Shown here in pieces: positions 7,266 through 17,706 of a stretch of 64,000 nt of DNA (position 1 is its first letter; each line of letters begins with the position of its first letter). The position numbers and the translations under genes are program-made. The notes beneath the pieces are model-generated. The model did no database searches. It was given only the letters and a program-made list of their open reading frames with translations, and was not told the origin of the DNA. Location: the NCBI RefSeq assembly GCF_000514775.1, contig NZ_AZWO01000026.1, positions 1-64,000 of the forward strand, written 5' to 3'. The stretch comes from Salinispora pacifica CNR114. GTDB lineage: Bacteria > Actinomycetota > Actinomycetes > Mycobacteriales > Micromonosporaceae.

Positions 7266-8330
7266 TCAGCGCAACCGCCGTCCCCGCGGAACCGGGTCCG
7301 TCTCGTCGTCGAACTCGCCGATGACCTCCTCCAGCAGGTCCTCCAGCGCGACAAAACCGACCGGACGGGTCGGCCCCCCACCGTTGCGGACCAACGCCAG
7401 CTGGGAACGCCGGGCCCGCATCGCCGCCACCGCCTCGGTCACCGTGGCGGACGAGGGCAGGGTGAACGCGGTCGTCATCAGCTTCTCGGCCGTCGCCGTC
7501 GGACGGCTGGCCGCGGCCCGAACCGCCTCCCGTACGTGCACCAGCCCGCACACGTCACCGGCCTCGTCGAGCACCGCCAGGCGGGACCGCCCGCTGTCCC
7601 GGCTGACCTGCTCGATCTGGCCCGCGTCCGCGTCCCGTCGCACGGTGACGATCCGGTCGAACGGCTCCATCACCTGCGCCACGGTGGTGCCCTGCAACTG
7701 CAGCATGCTGGTCAGCAACTCGTGCTGCTCGGCACCGAGGAGCCCGTGCTCACGGGACTGCTCCAGCAGCAGCCGCAACTCCTCCGGGCCGTGCACCTGG
7801 GCGAGCTGATCCTGTGGTTGGACCTTGACCAGCCGCAGGATGCCGTTCGCCAGGGAGTTCAGCGCCGACAGCACCGGCCGGGAGACCCGGGCGAAAGCGC
7901 GGAACGGCAGCGCCAGCAACGTCGCCGACCGCTCCGCGTCGGTGATCGCCCACGACTTCGGCGCCATCTCCCCCACCACCAGGTGCAGGAAGGTCACCAG
8001 GCTCAGCGCGAAGATCAACGCGATCACGTGGCTCGCCGCGCTGGGCAGGCCCACGGCGTACAGCAGCGGGCTGAGCAGCTGCTCGATCGCCGGTTCGGCC
8101 AGCGCACCCAGCCCCAGCGTGCACAGGGTGATGCCGAGCTGCGCACCGGCCAACATCAGCGAGAGCTCGCGTACGCCGTCCAACGCGGCCCGGGCACCCC
8201 GGCCACCACCGGCGGCGGCCTGCTCCAGCCGGTAACTCTTACTCGCCACGAGGGCGAACTCGGCGGCGACGAAGAACCCGTTCAACGCCAGCAGGACCAC
8301 CGAGGCCGTGAGGGCGACACCGACGCTCAT
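7266..8330 (-). CDS. CNNM/DUF21-CBS membrane transporter, short form
   Basis: 354 residues. A DUF21 membrane domain with about three to four TM helices (LLALNGFFVAAEFALVASK at the N-terminus) is followed by a CBS pair (MEPFDRIVTVRRDADAG to VGFVALEDLLEEVIGEFDDE). The C-terminal CorC_HlyC transporter-associated domain of full-length relatives is absent, and the protein ends soon after the second CBS. Family members (CorC, CNNM) handle Mg2+ or Co2+ efflux. Its ATG overlaps the stop of the next CNNM gene by 4 bp, so the two probably form a heteromeric or sequentially expressed pair. Confidence 0.87.
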   Translation of the reverse strand: MSVGVALTASVVLLALNGFFVAAEFALVASKSYRLEQAAAGGGRGARAALDGVRELSLMLAGAQLGITLCTLGLGALAEPAIEQLLSPLLYAVGLPSAASHVIALIFALSLVTFLHLVVGEMAPKSWAITDAERSATLLALPFRAFARVSRPVLSALNSLANGILRLVKVQPQDQLAQVHGPEELRLLLEQSREHGLLGAEQHELLTSMLQLQGTTVAQVMEPFDRIVTVRRDADAGQIEQVSRDSGRSRLAVLDEAGDVCGLVHVREAVRAAASRPTATAEKLMTTAFTLPSSATVTEAVAAMRARRSQLALVRNGGGPTRPVGFVALEDLLEEVIGEFDDETDPVPRGRRLR

Positions 8331-9685
8331 GCCTGCACCTCCGGCTGGCCTTCCGACTCCTGCAGGCGCAGCCGGACCGAGTCGGCGACGTGCCGGTCAA
8401 CCACGAGCACCTCAACCAGCGCCCGGGGGCCGGCTGCCGCCTCATCCCCGTCTGCCGGCAGGGCGACCTCCAGTTGGTCGCCGACCTCTGGTACCCGGCC
8501 CAGCTCCCGCATGACCAGCCCGGAGAGCGTGTCGTACTCCGGGGCCACGGGCAGCGAGATGCCGGTGCTGTCGGCGACCTCGTCGATCCGCCAGCGGGCC
8601 GGCACCACCCAGGAGCCGTCGCGCTGCCGGGTCGGTATCCGCTCCGGCGGATCATCCTCGTCGCGGATCGGCCCCACCAGTTCCTCGGCGATGTCCTCCA
8701 AGGTGATCACGCCGGCGAAGCCGCCGTACTCGTCAACCACACAGGCGAGCTGCCGATGGCTGGAGCGCAGCCGGTCCAGCACCGTCGGCAACGGCAGGGT
8801 CTCCGGCACCAGCAGCGGAGGAACGGCCACCGTACCGACCGGGGTGGTGGCTCGGCGCTCCAACGGCACGCCGAGCACGTCGGCGATGCCGGTCACCCCA
8901 ATCACGTCGTCAACGCCCTCGGCCCCCTGGACGGGGAAGCGGGAACGGCCGGTCTCCAGTAGCTCGACGACGCGGCTGACCGGTTCGTGGGCGCGGACGG
9001 TGTGCACGTCGACCCGGGGCACCATGGCCTCCCCGGCGGTGAGCTGCCGGAAGTCCAAGCCGCGGTCCAGCAGGGTGGACATCTCCGCGGTCAGGTGTCC
9101 GCCCTCGCGGGACTCGGCGATGATCTGCTCCAGATCCTCCAGCGTCGCCCCGCTGGGCAGCTCCTCGACGGGCTCGACACCCGCCCGGCGGAGCAGCCGG
9201 ACGGCGGCCCGGTCGAAGAGCTTGATCACTGGGCCGGCGACCTTGAGGTAGATCAGGGTGGAGCCGGCGAGCGCCCGAGCGAGCGCCTCGGGGCGGGCGA
9301 TCGCGAGGTTCTTGGGCGCCAACTCACCCAGCACCATCTGCACGATGGTGGCGATGAGCAGCGCGAATGCGACGGACAGCGGCCCGCTGACCTGGTCAGA
9401 CATTCCGGATAGCCCGAGCAGATCTGCCAGGCCGGCGCCGAGGTACGGCTCGGCGACGTAGCCGACCAGCAGTGCGGTGACCGTGATGCCGAGCTGGGCG
9501 CCGGAGAGCATGAACGACAGCCGCCCGGTCACCTCCAGGGCCCGGGCCGAGGCCTTGTCGCCTTCGGCGGCACGCTGCTTGAGCTTGCCCCGATCTACGG
9601 CGACGTAGCCGAACTCCTGGGCCACGAAGTATCCGGTGGCGGCGGTGAGGACAACGATGAAGAGGAGCCCAACGACGATCAACAC
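8327..9685 (-). CDS. CNNM/CorC family transporter, full length
   Basis: 452 residues: DUF21 membrane domain (VVGLLFIVVLTAATGYFVAQEF), tandem CBS domains (MVPRVDVHTVRAHEP to YGGFAGVITLEDIAEELVG), and a C-terminal CorC_HlyC domain (about 370-445, WRIDEVADSTGISLP). The likely role is divalent cation (Mg2+/Co2+) transport regulated by nucleotide binding to CBS. It starts with GTG at 9685, and the start codon lies within an 8-bp stem (9684-9705), see the regulatory entry. It is the first gene of a two-gene operon. Confidence 0.88.
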   Translation of the reverse strand: MLIVVGLLFIVVLTAATGYFVAQEFGYVAVDRGKLKQRAAEGDKASARALEVTGRLSFMLSGAQLGITVTALLVGYVAEPYLGAGLADLLGLSGMSDQVSGPLSVAFALLIATIVQMVLGELAPKNLAIARPEALARALAGSTLIYLKVAGPVIKLFDRAAVRLLRRAGVEPVEELPSGATLEDLEQIIAESREGGHLTAEMSTLLDRGLDFRQLTAGEAMVPRVDVHTVRAHEPVSRVVELLETGRSRFPVQGAEGVDDVIGVTGIADVLGVPLERRATTPVGTVAVPPLLVPETLPLPTVLDRLRSSHRQLACVVDEYGGFAGVITLEDIAEELVGPIRDEDDPPERIPTRQRDGSWVVPARWRIDEVADSTGISLPVAPEYDTLSGLVMRELGRVPEVGDQLEVALPADGDEAAAGPRALVEVLVVDRHVADSVRLRLQESEGQPEVQA

Positions 9686-9705
9686 GGGAGCTTCAGGGCT
9701 CCCGT
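9684..9705 (-). promoter_or_regulatory. Hairpin enclosing the start codon and possible ribosome site of the CNNM gene
   Basis: In the mRNA sense, ACGGGAGC (9705-9698) pairs perfectly with GCTCCCGT (9691-9684) around a 6-base loop. The first arm contains GGGAG, the best Shine-Dalgarno candidate. The second arm includes the first two bases of the GTG start (9685-9683). The fold could restrict translation initiation. Pairing is seen directly; a regulatory role is inference. Confidence 0.4.
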
Positions 9706-9822
9706 CGATTTCGGGGCCGGGGATAGCCGGGCATTACCCGGCTCGCTACTGCTGCCCTCCTGGGCAGACGAGTCGATCATGTCGTCCATTTTATCGGGAG
9801 TACCTGAAAGTACGCTGGCGGT

Positions 9823-9857
9823 GCCGGAAGGGTCTCGGCGACCCGGACCCTTCCGGC
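9823..9857 (-). terminator. Terminator hairpin after the M28 peptidase gene
   Basis: GCCGGAAGGGTC (9823-9834) is the exact reverse complement of GACCCTTCCGGC (9846-9857), with an 11-base loop, and starts just beyond the peptidase stop codon at 9864. A second smaller perfect dyad, AGCCGGG/CCCGGCT, lies further downstream at 9725-9743. Confidence 0.7.
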
Positions 9858-9863
9858 GCACGG

Positions 9864-11492
<1,629 letters not shown>

Positions 11493-11566
11493 CTATCCCA
11501 GCGTGCCCTGACACTCCCCGTACGGCAAGACGTGAACCGACCTGAAGGCAACCAGCGGGGTGGCGG

Positions 11567-11959
11567 TCAGCGCGGCGGACCCCCGGGACGACAGTCCCAA
11601 CGAGCCTCGACCAGCAGGTCAGGACGCCCGAGGTCGAGCACGACGCGGTTGACGACCCGCTGAGCGGCGGTCAGCGAGCGCACCGAGAGCAACCGCCCCC
11701 GACTCTCCCGGCGCAGGACGAAGTAGTGCACGGCCGCGCGCACTCGACCCCGGTCCGCGGCGCTGGCCCGGGCCGTGGAGACAACCAGCTCGCGCAGGAC
11801 CTGGGCGAGCCGCTCGGCGAGTTCCAACTCGGGCTCGGCCAGGCCGGCGCGGACGGCGGCGAGATGACCGTCGACCTTCCGGATCAGCACATCGGTGCCA
11901 GCCCGGGCCGCCCGCTTACCCGCCGTCGACACCACCGCAGGCGCCTTCTCGACCGCCAT
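11567..11959 (-). CDS. Hypothetical protein (130 aa)
   Basis: I do not recognise a family. The protein is mostly helical, with an Ala/Arg/Glu-rich central part (ELAERLAQVLRELVVSTARASAADRGRVRAAV) and a shorter beta-prone end (VNRVVLDLGRPDLLVEARWDC). There is no signal peptide or membrane segment. ATG at 11959 is preceded by GGAGGG at good spacing, and codon use matches the neighbours, supporting a real gene. It is divergent from lhr across an unusually A/T-rich spacer. Confidence 0.6.
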   Translation of the reverse strand: MAVEKAPAVVSTAGKRAARAGTDVLIRKVDGHLAAVRAGLAEPELELAERLAQVLRELVVSTARASAADRGRVRAAVHYFVLRRESRGRLLSVRSLTAAQRVVNRVVLDLGRPDLLVEARWDCRPGGPPR

Positions 11960-11984
11960 CCGCCCTCCACTCGCACTACATCGC

Positions 11985-12075
11985 GAGGAAGTTACTTTAT
12001 GTTGTGGGTTACAATCAAGCAGTTAACTAAGACTTAAGCAATGCATAGTTACATTCGATGCTTTTAGCGTCTAGC
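11985..12075. promoter_or_regulatory. A/T-rich divergent intergenic segment
   Basis: Of bases 11991-12060, 24 of 70 are G or C (34%), against roughly 70% around it. It holds the dyad TAACTA (12024-12029) / TAGTTA (12046-12051) and several TTA/TAA triplets. It probably contains the divergent promoters of the hypothetical gene and lhr; no convincing -35/-10 pair could be fixed. Confidence 0.4.
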
Positions 12076-12133
12076 CGGACAGAACGCCACAGCTTCTCGG
12101 ATACGTGTCGGACCGTGGGGGCACGATGGGGAC

Positions 12134-15100
12134 GTGGCGAACCAGGCGGGCGGCAGGTCGACGAGCGGCGAGGCCAGCGACGCGACCACAGCGCCCCACA
12201 TGACCGACAACACCGCGCTCGACGCGTTCGGCCCGGCCACCCGGGACTGGTTCGCCGCGGCGTTCGCCGCACCGACCAGGGCCCAGGCGGGAGCGTGGCG
12301 CTCCATCGGTGCCGGCCGTAACGCACTGGTCGTGGCCCCCACCGGCTCCGGCAAGACCCTGGCCGCCTTCCTCTGGTCGCTGGACCGGCTGGCCCGCGAG
12401 CCCGCCCCGGCACAGCCCCGGCAGCGCTGCCGGGTGCTCTACGTCAGCCCACTCAAGGCGCTCGCGTTCGACGTCGAACGCAACCTGCGGACCCCGCTCA
12501 CCGGTATCCGGCAGGCCGCCGCCCGGCTGGGGCTGACCCCGCCCGAGATCACCGTCGGCATGCGCACCGGCGACACCCCCGCCGACGAACGCCGCGCCTT
12601 CGCCCGGACCCCGCCGGATGTCCTCATCACCACCCCGGAATCGCTGTTCCTCCTGCTCACCTCCGCCGCCCGCGACTCGCTCCGGGGCGTGCAGACGGTC
12701 ATCGTCGACGAGGTGCACGCGGTGGCCGGCACCAAGCGCGGTGCCCACCTCGCGCTGTCGCTGGAACGGCTCGACGACCTGCTACCCACCGCGGCCCAAC
12801 GCATCGGCCTCTCCGCCACCGTCCGGCCGGTTGACGCCTGCGCCCGTTTCCTCGGCGGAGCCCGACCAGTTGACGTGGTCGCCCCGCCCACCGCCAAGAC
12901 CATCGACGTCGGCGTCCAGGTCCCGGTCGCCGACATGACCCTCCTCGACGAGCCGGAGCAGCCCGGGCCCGACCTCGACCGCCCCCGCCGCGCGTCGATC
13001 TGGCCGGCGGTGGAGGAGCGGGTCTACGCCCTCGTCCGGGCGCACCGCTCCACCATCGTCTTCACCAACTCCCGCCGCTCCGCCGAGCGACTCTGCGCCC
13101 GGCTCAACGAACTGGCCGCCGAGGAGCTCACCGGAGCGGCCGGCAGCACGGCCGGCACCGAGGCACCGGGAGGACCGGCCAGCGCCGCCCGACCGCCGGC
13201 CCAGCTGATGGCGCAGGCCGGGTCGGGGACCGGAGCGCCACCGGTGATCGCCCGCGCCCACCACGGCAGCGTCTCCCGATCCGAACGCGAACACATCGAG
13301 GAAGCCCTCAAGTCCGGGCAGCTCCCGGCGGTGGTCGCCACCTCCAGCCTGGAACTGGGCATCGACATGGGCGCGGTCGACCTGGTCGTGCAGATCGAGG
13401 CGCCGCCGAGCGTCGCCGCCGGGCTCCAGCGAGTCGGCCGCGCCGGGCACCAGGTCGGCGCCGTCTCCCGGGGCGTGGTGTTCCCCAAGCACCGCGGAGA
13501 CCTGCTCGCCTGCGCGGTGGTGGCCGAGCGGATGGCCGAAGGCGCGATCGAGGAGCTGCACCACCCGCGCAACCCCCTCGACGTGCTGGCCCAGCAGATC
13601 GTGGCGATGGTGTCACTCGACCCGTGGCAGGTCAGCGACCTGGCTGACCTGGTCCGCCGTTCCGCGCCCTTCGCGGAACTACCCGACTCGGCGCTGCACG
13701 CGGTGCTCGACATGCTCTCCGGCCGCTACCCGTCGACCGCCTTCGCCGAGCTGCGGCCCCGCCTGGTCTGGGACCGCGCCACCGACCTGCTGACCGGCCG
13801 GCCCGGTGCCCAGCGGCTCGCGGTGACCAGCGGCGGCACCATCCCCGACCGGGGTCTGTTCGGCGTCTTCCTGGCCGGGGCGGAGCGGGCCGCGCGCGTC
13901 GGCGAACTGGATGAGGAGATGGTCTACGAATCGCGGGTCGGCGATGTCTTCCTCCTCGGCTCCTCATCCTGGCGGATCGAGGACATCACCCCGGACCGGG
14001 TGCTGGTAACCCCCGCCCCGGGCCAGGCAGCCAAGATGCCCTTCTGGAAGGGCGACCAGCCAGGCCGCCCGGTGGAGCTGGGCCGGGCAATCGGCGCCCG
14101 CCTCCGCACCCTGCTGCGGACCGACGACGACACCGCCGTAGCCGCGCTGCGCGCCGGGGGTCTCGACGAGTGGGCAGCCGGAAACCTGCTGGCGTACCTG
14201 CGGGAGCAGCAGGCGGCCACCCGTAGCCTGCCGGACGACCGGACCGTGGTGGTCGAGCGCTTCCGCGACGAGCTGGGTGACTGGCGGCTCGCCGTGCACA
14301 GTGTCCTCGGCGCCCAGGTCAACGCCGCGTGGGCGCTGGCCATCGGCCGCCGGCTCAGCGAGCGGTACGGGGTGGACGCCCAGGTGCTCCCCGCCGACGA
14401 CGGGATCGTCGTCCGCCTGCCCGACACCGCCGCGGAGCCGCCGGGCGCGGAGATGGTCGTCTTCGAGCCCGACGAGATCACCCAGCTGGTCGAGGAGTCG
14501 GTGGGCACGTCCGCGTTGTTCGCCGCCCGGTTCCGCGAGTGCGCCGCCCGGTCGCTGCTGCTGCCCCGCCGGGATCCGCGCCGCCGGCAGCCCCTCTGGC
14601 AGCAACGGCAGCGCGCCGCCCAACTCCTCGACGTCGCCCGGGAGTACGCGGACTTCCCGGTCACCCTCGAAGCGGCTCGGGAATGTCTCCAGGACGTCTT
14701 CGACCAGCCCGCGCTCGCCGCGCTGATGCGTGACCTGGCCGCCCGCAGCGTACGCCTGGTCGAGGTGGAGACGGCGCAGCCGTCGCCGTTCGCGCGGTCG
14801 CTGCTCTTCGGCTACGTCGGGACGTTCCTCTACGAGGGGGACGCGCCCCTCGCCGAGCGGCGGGCCGCCGCCCTCACCCTGGACTCAGCCCTGCTCGGCG
14901 AGCTGCTCGGCCGGGTCGACCTGCGGGAGCTACTCGACCCGGCGGTACTCGCCGAAACCGAACGCCAGCTGCGCTGGCGCACCGAACAGCGCCGCCCCCG
15001 CGACGCCGAGGATGTGGTCGAGCTACTGCGGATGGTCGGCGACCTGAGCAGCGCCGAACTGGCCGAGCGCGGGACGCCGGCGCAGTGGTTGACCGAGCTG

Positions 15101-16774
15101 GTCGCCGCCCGCCGGGTGCTGCGGGTCCGCATCGCCGGCGAGGAGCGCTGGGTGGGAATCGAGGACGCCGGCCGGCTACGGGACGCGCTGGGTGTCGCGC
15201 TTCCGGTCGGCGTGGCCGAGGCGTACCTGGCCCCGGTGGCCGACCCGCTCGGTGACCTCATCGCCCGCTACGCCCGCACCCACGGGCCGTTCACCGCCGC
15301 CACCTGCGCCGCCCGGTTCGGGCTCGGAGTGGCCGTGGTCGAGGGGACGCTGCGCCGGCTCGCCGCCGCCGGTCGGGTGCTCGCCGGTGAGTTCGCCCCC
15401 GACACGGTCGGCACCCAGTGGTGCGACGCCGAGGTGCTGCGCATGCTGCGCCGCCGCTCCCTGGCGGCGCTGCGCCGGGAGATCGAGCCGGTGCCGCCCC
15501 GAGCACTGGCCACCTTTCTGCCCCGCTGGCAACAGGTCGGTGCGGCCGGGCGAGGGGTGCCGGCGGTCGCCGCGGCCCTGGAGCAGGTACAGGGGCTGGC
15601 CCTGCCCGGGTCCGCCCTGGAGCGACTGGTGCTGCCGGCCCGGATCGCCGACTACTCCCCCGCCCAGCTCGACGAGCTGTGTACCAGCGGCGAGGTGGTG
15701 TGGGCCGGTTCCGGGGCGATCTCCGGCGGGGACGGTTGGGTCGTGCTCGCGTACGCGGACACCGCCCCGCTGCTGCTTCCCCCGCCGGACGCGGCACTGA
15801 CCCGTACCCCGCTGCACGACGCGGTGCTCGACGCCCTCGACGATGGGCAGGCGCTGTTCTTCCGTGCCCTGTCCGACCGGCTCGGGGCCACCGACGACAC
15901 CGCCCTCGCCGCCGTCGTCTGGGACCTGGTGTGGGCCGGTCACCTGACCAACGACACTCTCGCCCCGCTGCGGGCCCTGCTGGCCGGTCGCGGGGCACAC
16001 CGGTCCCGCCCGGCCACCCCCCGTACCCGCTACCGGCGACCCGGCCGCGTCGCCCTGCCGTCACGCAGCGGCCCACCCACCGTCGCCGGCCGCTGGTCGC
16101 GCCTGCCCGAACGGGACACCGACCCGACCCGCCGCGCCGCGGCCCTCGCCGACGTACTGCTGGAACGGCACGGCGTGGTGACGCGGGGCGCGGTCGCGGC
16201 GGAGCAGGTGCCCGGCGGGTACGCCGCCGTCTACCCGGTGCTGTCCGCGCTGGAGGAACGGGGCGCCACCCGGCGCGGCTACTTCGTGGAGGGGCTGGGG
16301 GCCGCGCAGTTCGCCGTACCCGGGGCGGTTGACCGACTGCGCGCGCTGGCCGACCCGGCCGACGGTGGGCGGGTCCGTGCCGGCCTGGCTCTGGTCCTCG
16401 CCGCGACCGACCCCGCCAACCCGTACGGCGCGGCGTTGCCCTGGCCGGAACGGGTGGTCGACTCCGGGGACGGCGGTGCCACCCCGACCGGGCACCGGGC
16501 CGGCCGCAAGGCCGGCGCCCTGGTGGTGCTGGTCTCCGGTGACCTGGTCCTCTACGTCGAGCGGGGCGGTCGGACGCTGCTCTCCTTCGCCGACGACAGC
16601 GACCTGCTGGCGACCGCCGGTAAGGCGCTCGCCGACGCCGTACAGGGGGGAGCCCTCGGGACGATCTCCGTCGAACGGGCCGACGGCGAGGCGGTGCGCT
16701 CGTCACCGCTGCACGACGCGTTGACCGCCGCGGGGTTCCAGCCCACCCCCCGCGGACTCCGCCTCCGGGCCTGA
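12134..16774 (+). CDS. lhr: Lhr-type large SF2 DNA helicase
   Basis: About 1546 residues, the usual size for bacterial long Lhr. Helicase motifs are intact: Walker A APTGSGKT (68-75), DEVH (192-195), SATV, ATSSLELGIDMG and QRVGRAGHQ. The Lhr-core winged helix and beta-barrel follow, then the very long C-terminal domain with tandem winged helices ending LHDALTAAGFQPTPRGL. Lhr is an ATP-dependent 3'-5' translocase and helicase in DNA repair; in mycobacteria it belongs to the mitomycin-induced DNA-damage response and lies beside nei2. Start GTG 12134 is tentative; ATG 12200 is an alternative. nei2 lies two genes downstream. Confidence 0.93.
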   Translation: MANQAGGRSTSGEASDATTAPHMTDNTALDAFGPATRDWFAAAFAAPTRAQAGAWRSIGAGRNALVVAPTGSGKTLAAFLWSLDRLAREPAPAQPRQRCRVLYVSPLKALAFDVERNLRTPLTGIRQAAARLGLTPPEITVGMRTGDTPADERRAFARTPPDVLITTPESLFLLLTSAARDSLRGVQTVIVDEVHAVAGTKRGAHLALSLERLDDLLPTAAQRIGLSATVRPVDACARFLGGARPVDVVAPPTAKTIDVGVQVPVADMTLLDEPEQPGPDLDRPRRASIWPAVEERVYALVRAHRSTIVFTNSRRSAERLCARLNELAAEELTGAAGSTAGTEAPGGPASAARPPAQLMAQAGSGTGAPPVIARAHHGSVSRSEREHIEEALKSGQLPAVVATSSLELGIDMGAVDLVVQIEAPPSVAAGLQRVGRAGHQVGAVSRGVVFPKHRGDLLACAVVAERMAEGAIEELHHPRNPLDVLAQQIVAMVSLDPWQVSDLADLVRRSAPFAELPDSALHAVLDMLSGRYPSTAFAELRPRLVWDRATDLLTGRPGAQRLAVTSGGTIPDRGLFGVFLAGAERAARVGELDEEMVYESRVGDVFLLGSSSWRIEDITPDRVLVTPAPGQAAKMPFWKGDQPGRPVELGRAIGARLRTLLRTDDDTAVAALRAGGLDEWAAGNLLAYLREQQAATRSLPDDRTVVVERFRDELGDWRLAVHSVLGAQVNAAWALAIGRRLSERYGVDAQVLPADDGIVVRLPDTAAEPPGAEMVVFEPDEITQLVEESVGTSALFAARFRECAARSLLLPRRDPRRRQPLWQQRQRAAQLLDVAREYADFPVTLEAARECLQDVFDQPALAALMRDLAARSVRLVEVETAQPSPFARSLLFGYVGTFLYEGDAPLAERRAAALTLDSALLGELLGRVDLRELLDPAVLAETERQLRWRTEQRRPRDAEDVVELLRMVGDLSSAELAERGTPAQWLTELVAARRVLRVRIAGEERWVGIEDAGRLRDALGVALPVGVAEAYLAPVADPLGDLIARYARTHGPFTAATCAARFGLGVAVVEGTLRRLAAAGRVLAGEFAPDTVGTQWCDAEVLRMLRRRSLAALRREIEPVPPRALATFLPRWQQVGAAGRGVPAVAAALEQVQGLALPGSALERLVLPARIADYSPAQLDELCTSGEVVWAGSGAISGGDGWVVLAYADTAPLLLPPPDAALTRTPLHDAVLDALDDGQALFFRALSDRLGATDDTALAAVVWDLVWAGHLTNDTLAPLRALLAGRGAHRSRPATPRTRYRRPGRVALPSRSGPPTVAGRWSRLPERDTDPTRRAAALADVLLERHGVVTRGAVAAEQVPGGYAAVYPVLSALEERGATRRGYFVEGLGAAQFAVPGAVDRLRALADPADGGRVRAGLALVLAATDPANPYGAALPWPERVVDSGDGGATPTGHRAGRKAGALVVLVSGDLVLYVERGGRTLLSFADDSDLLATAGKALADAVQGGALGTISVERADGEAVRSSPLHDALTAAGFQPTPRGLRLRA

Positions 16775-16855
16775 TCGGTCCGCCGGTTTCGGGCCGCCCC
16801 GGGCTATCCGCCGGGTGCCCGGGTCGACCGGGTTGGCTCAGCTAGCCTTCCCTCC

Positions 16856-17668
16856 ATGGCGCCGACGCCCTGGATCTCCTTCACCACCGACTACGGTCTC
16901 GCCGACGGTTTCGTGGCCGCCTGCCACGGGACGCTGGCCCGGCTGGCGCCCACCGCCCGGGTGATCGACGTGACCCACCTGGTCCCACCCGGCGACGTCC
17001 GGCGCGGTGCGGCGGTGCTGGCGCAGACCGTGCCGTACCTGCCGGCCGCCGTCCACGTCGCCGTGGTCGACCCCGGCGTGGGCACGGCCCGCCGGGCGAT
17101 CGCCCTCGCCGCCGGGGACGGACTGCTGGTCGGACCGGACAACGGGCTGCTGCTGGACGCGGCGACGGCGCTCGGCGGGGTCAGCGCCGCGGTGGAGCTG
17201 ACGAACCCGGACTGGCTCGGAACGCAGCTGTCCGCCACCTTCCACGGCCGGGACGTCTTCGCGCCGGTCGCGGCCCGGCTGGCGCTCGGTGCGCCGCTCG
17301 CCGACGCCGGCCCGGCCGTCGAACCGGGCACCCTGGTCCGGCTACCCACCCCGCTGGTCCGACCAGAGCCCGACGGGTTCACCGCCGAGGCGCTGACTGT
17401 GGACCACTTCGGCAACGTGCAGCTCGCGGCGACGGGCGCCCTACTGGGACCGCTACCCCGGTCACTTCGGGTCGCGCACCGGCCAACGGGCCCGGACCGC
17501 GTCGGTGCGCACGCGGTGCACGCCCGGACGTTCGACGACGCGCCGTCGGGAGGGCTGTTGGTGTACGTGGACTCGGCCGGCCTGGTCGCGGTCGCGGTCA
17601 ACGGTGGGCGGGCCGCCGACCTGCTCGGGGTGGCGCCGGGCGACCAACTCCGCGTCACCGCCGGTTGA
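16856..17668 (+). CDS. SAM hydrolase (SAM hydroxide adenosyltransferase, DUF62)
   Basis: 270 residues beginning PTPWISFTTDYGLADGFV, the family's N-terminal signature. The D-R-H triad of water-using members is present: D72 (VVDPGVG), R79 (or R80) and H130 (TFHGRDVFAP), with the same spacing as in characterised archaeal hydrolases. Family members convert S-adenosylmethionine plus hydroxide to adenosine and methionine. Because the triad is intact I prefer hydrolase over the related fluorinase or SalL chlorinase. It sits between lhr and nei2 on the same strand; no Shine-Dalgarno is obvious. Its link to repair, if any, is unproven. Confidence 0.88.
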   Translation: MAPTPWISFTTDYGLADGFVAACHGTLARLAPTARVIDVTHLVPPGDVRRGAAVLAQTVPYLPAAVHVAVVDPGVGTARRAIALAAGDGLLVGPDNGLLLDAATALGGVSAAVELTNPDWLGTQLSATFHGRDVFAPVAARLALGAPLADAGPAVEPGTLVRLPTPLVRPEPDGFTAEALTVDHFGNVQLAATGALLGPLPRSLRVAHRPTGPDRVGAHAVHARTFDDAPSGGLLVYVDSAGLVAVAVNGGRAADLLGVAPGDQLRVTAG

Positions 17669-17706
17669 CGCCAGCGCCGACGCCGCCCGAGCGGGAGGAT
17701 GGGGAG

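Noticed and set aside
9679..9861. 60-codon ORF on the minus strand between the M28 peptidase and CNNM genes
   Set aside because: It covers the hairpins described there, overlaps the CNNM start, has no Shine-Dalgarno and no recognisable composition.
16856..17668. Possible SAM-dependent chlorinase or fluorinase (SalL/FlA relative)
   Set aside because: D72, R79 and H130 of the hydrolase triad are all present and no halogenase-specific features were seen.
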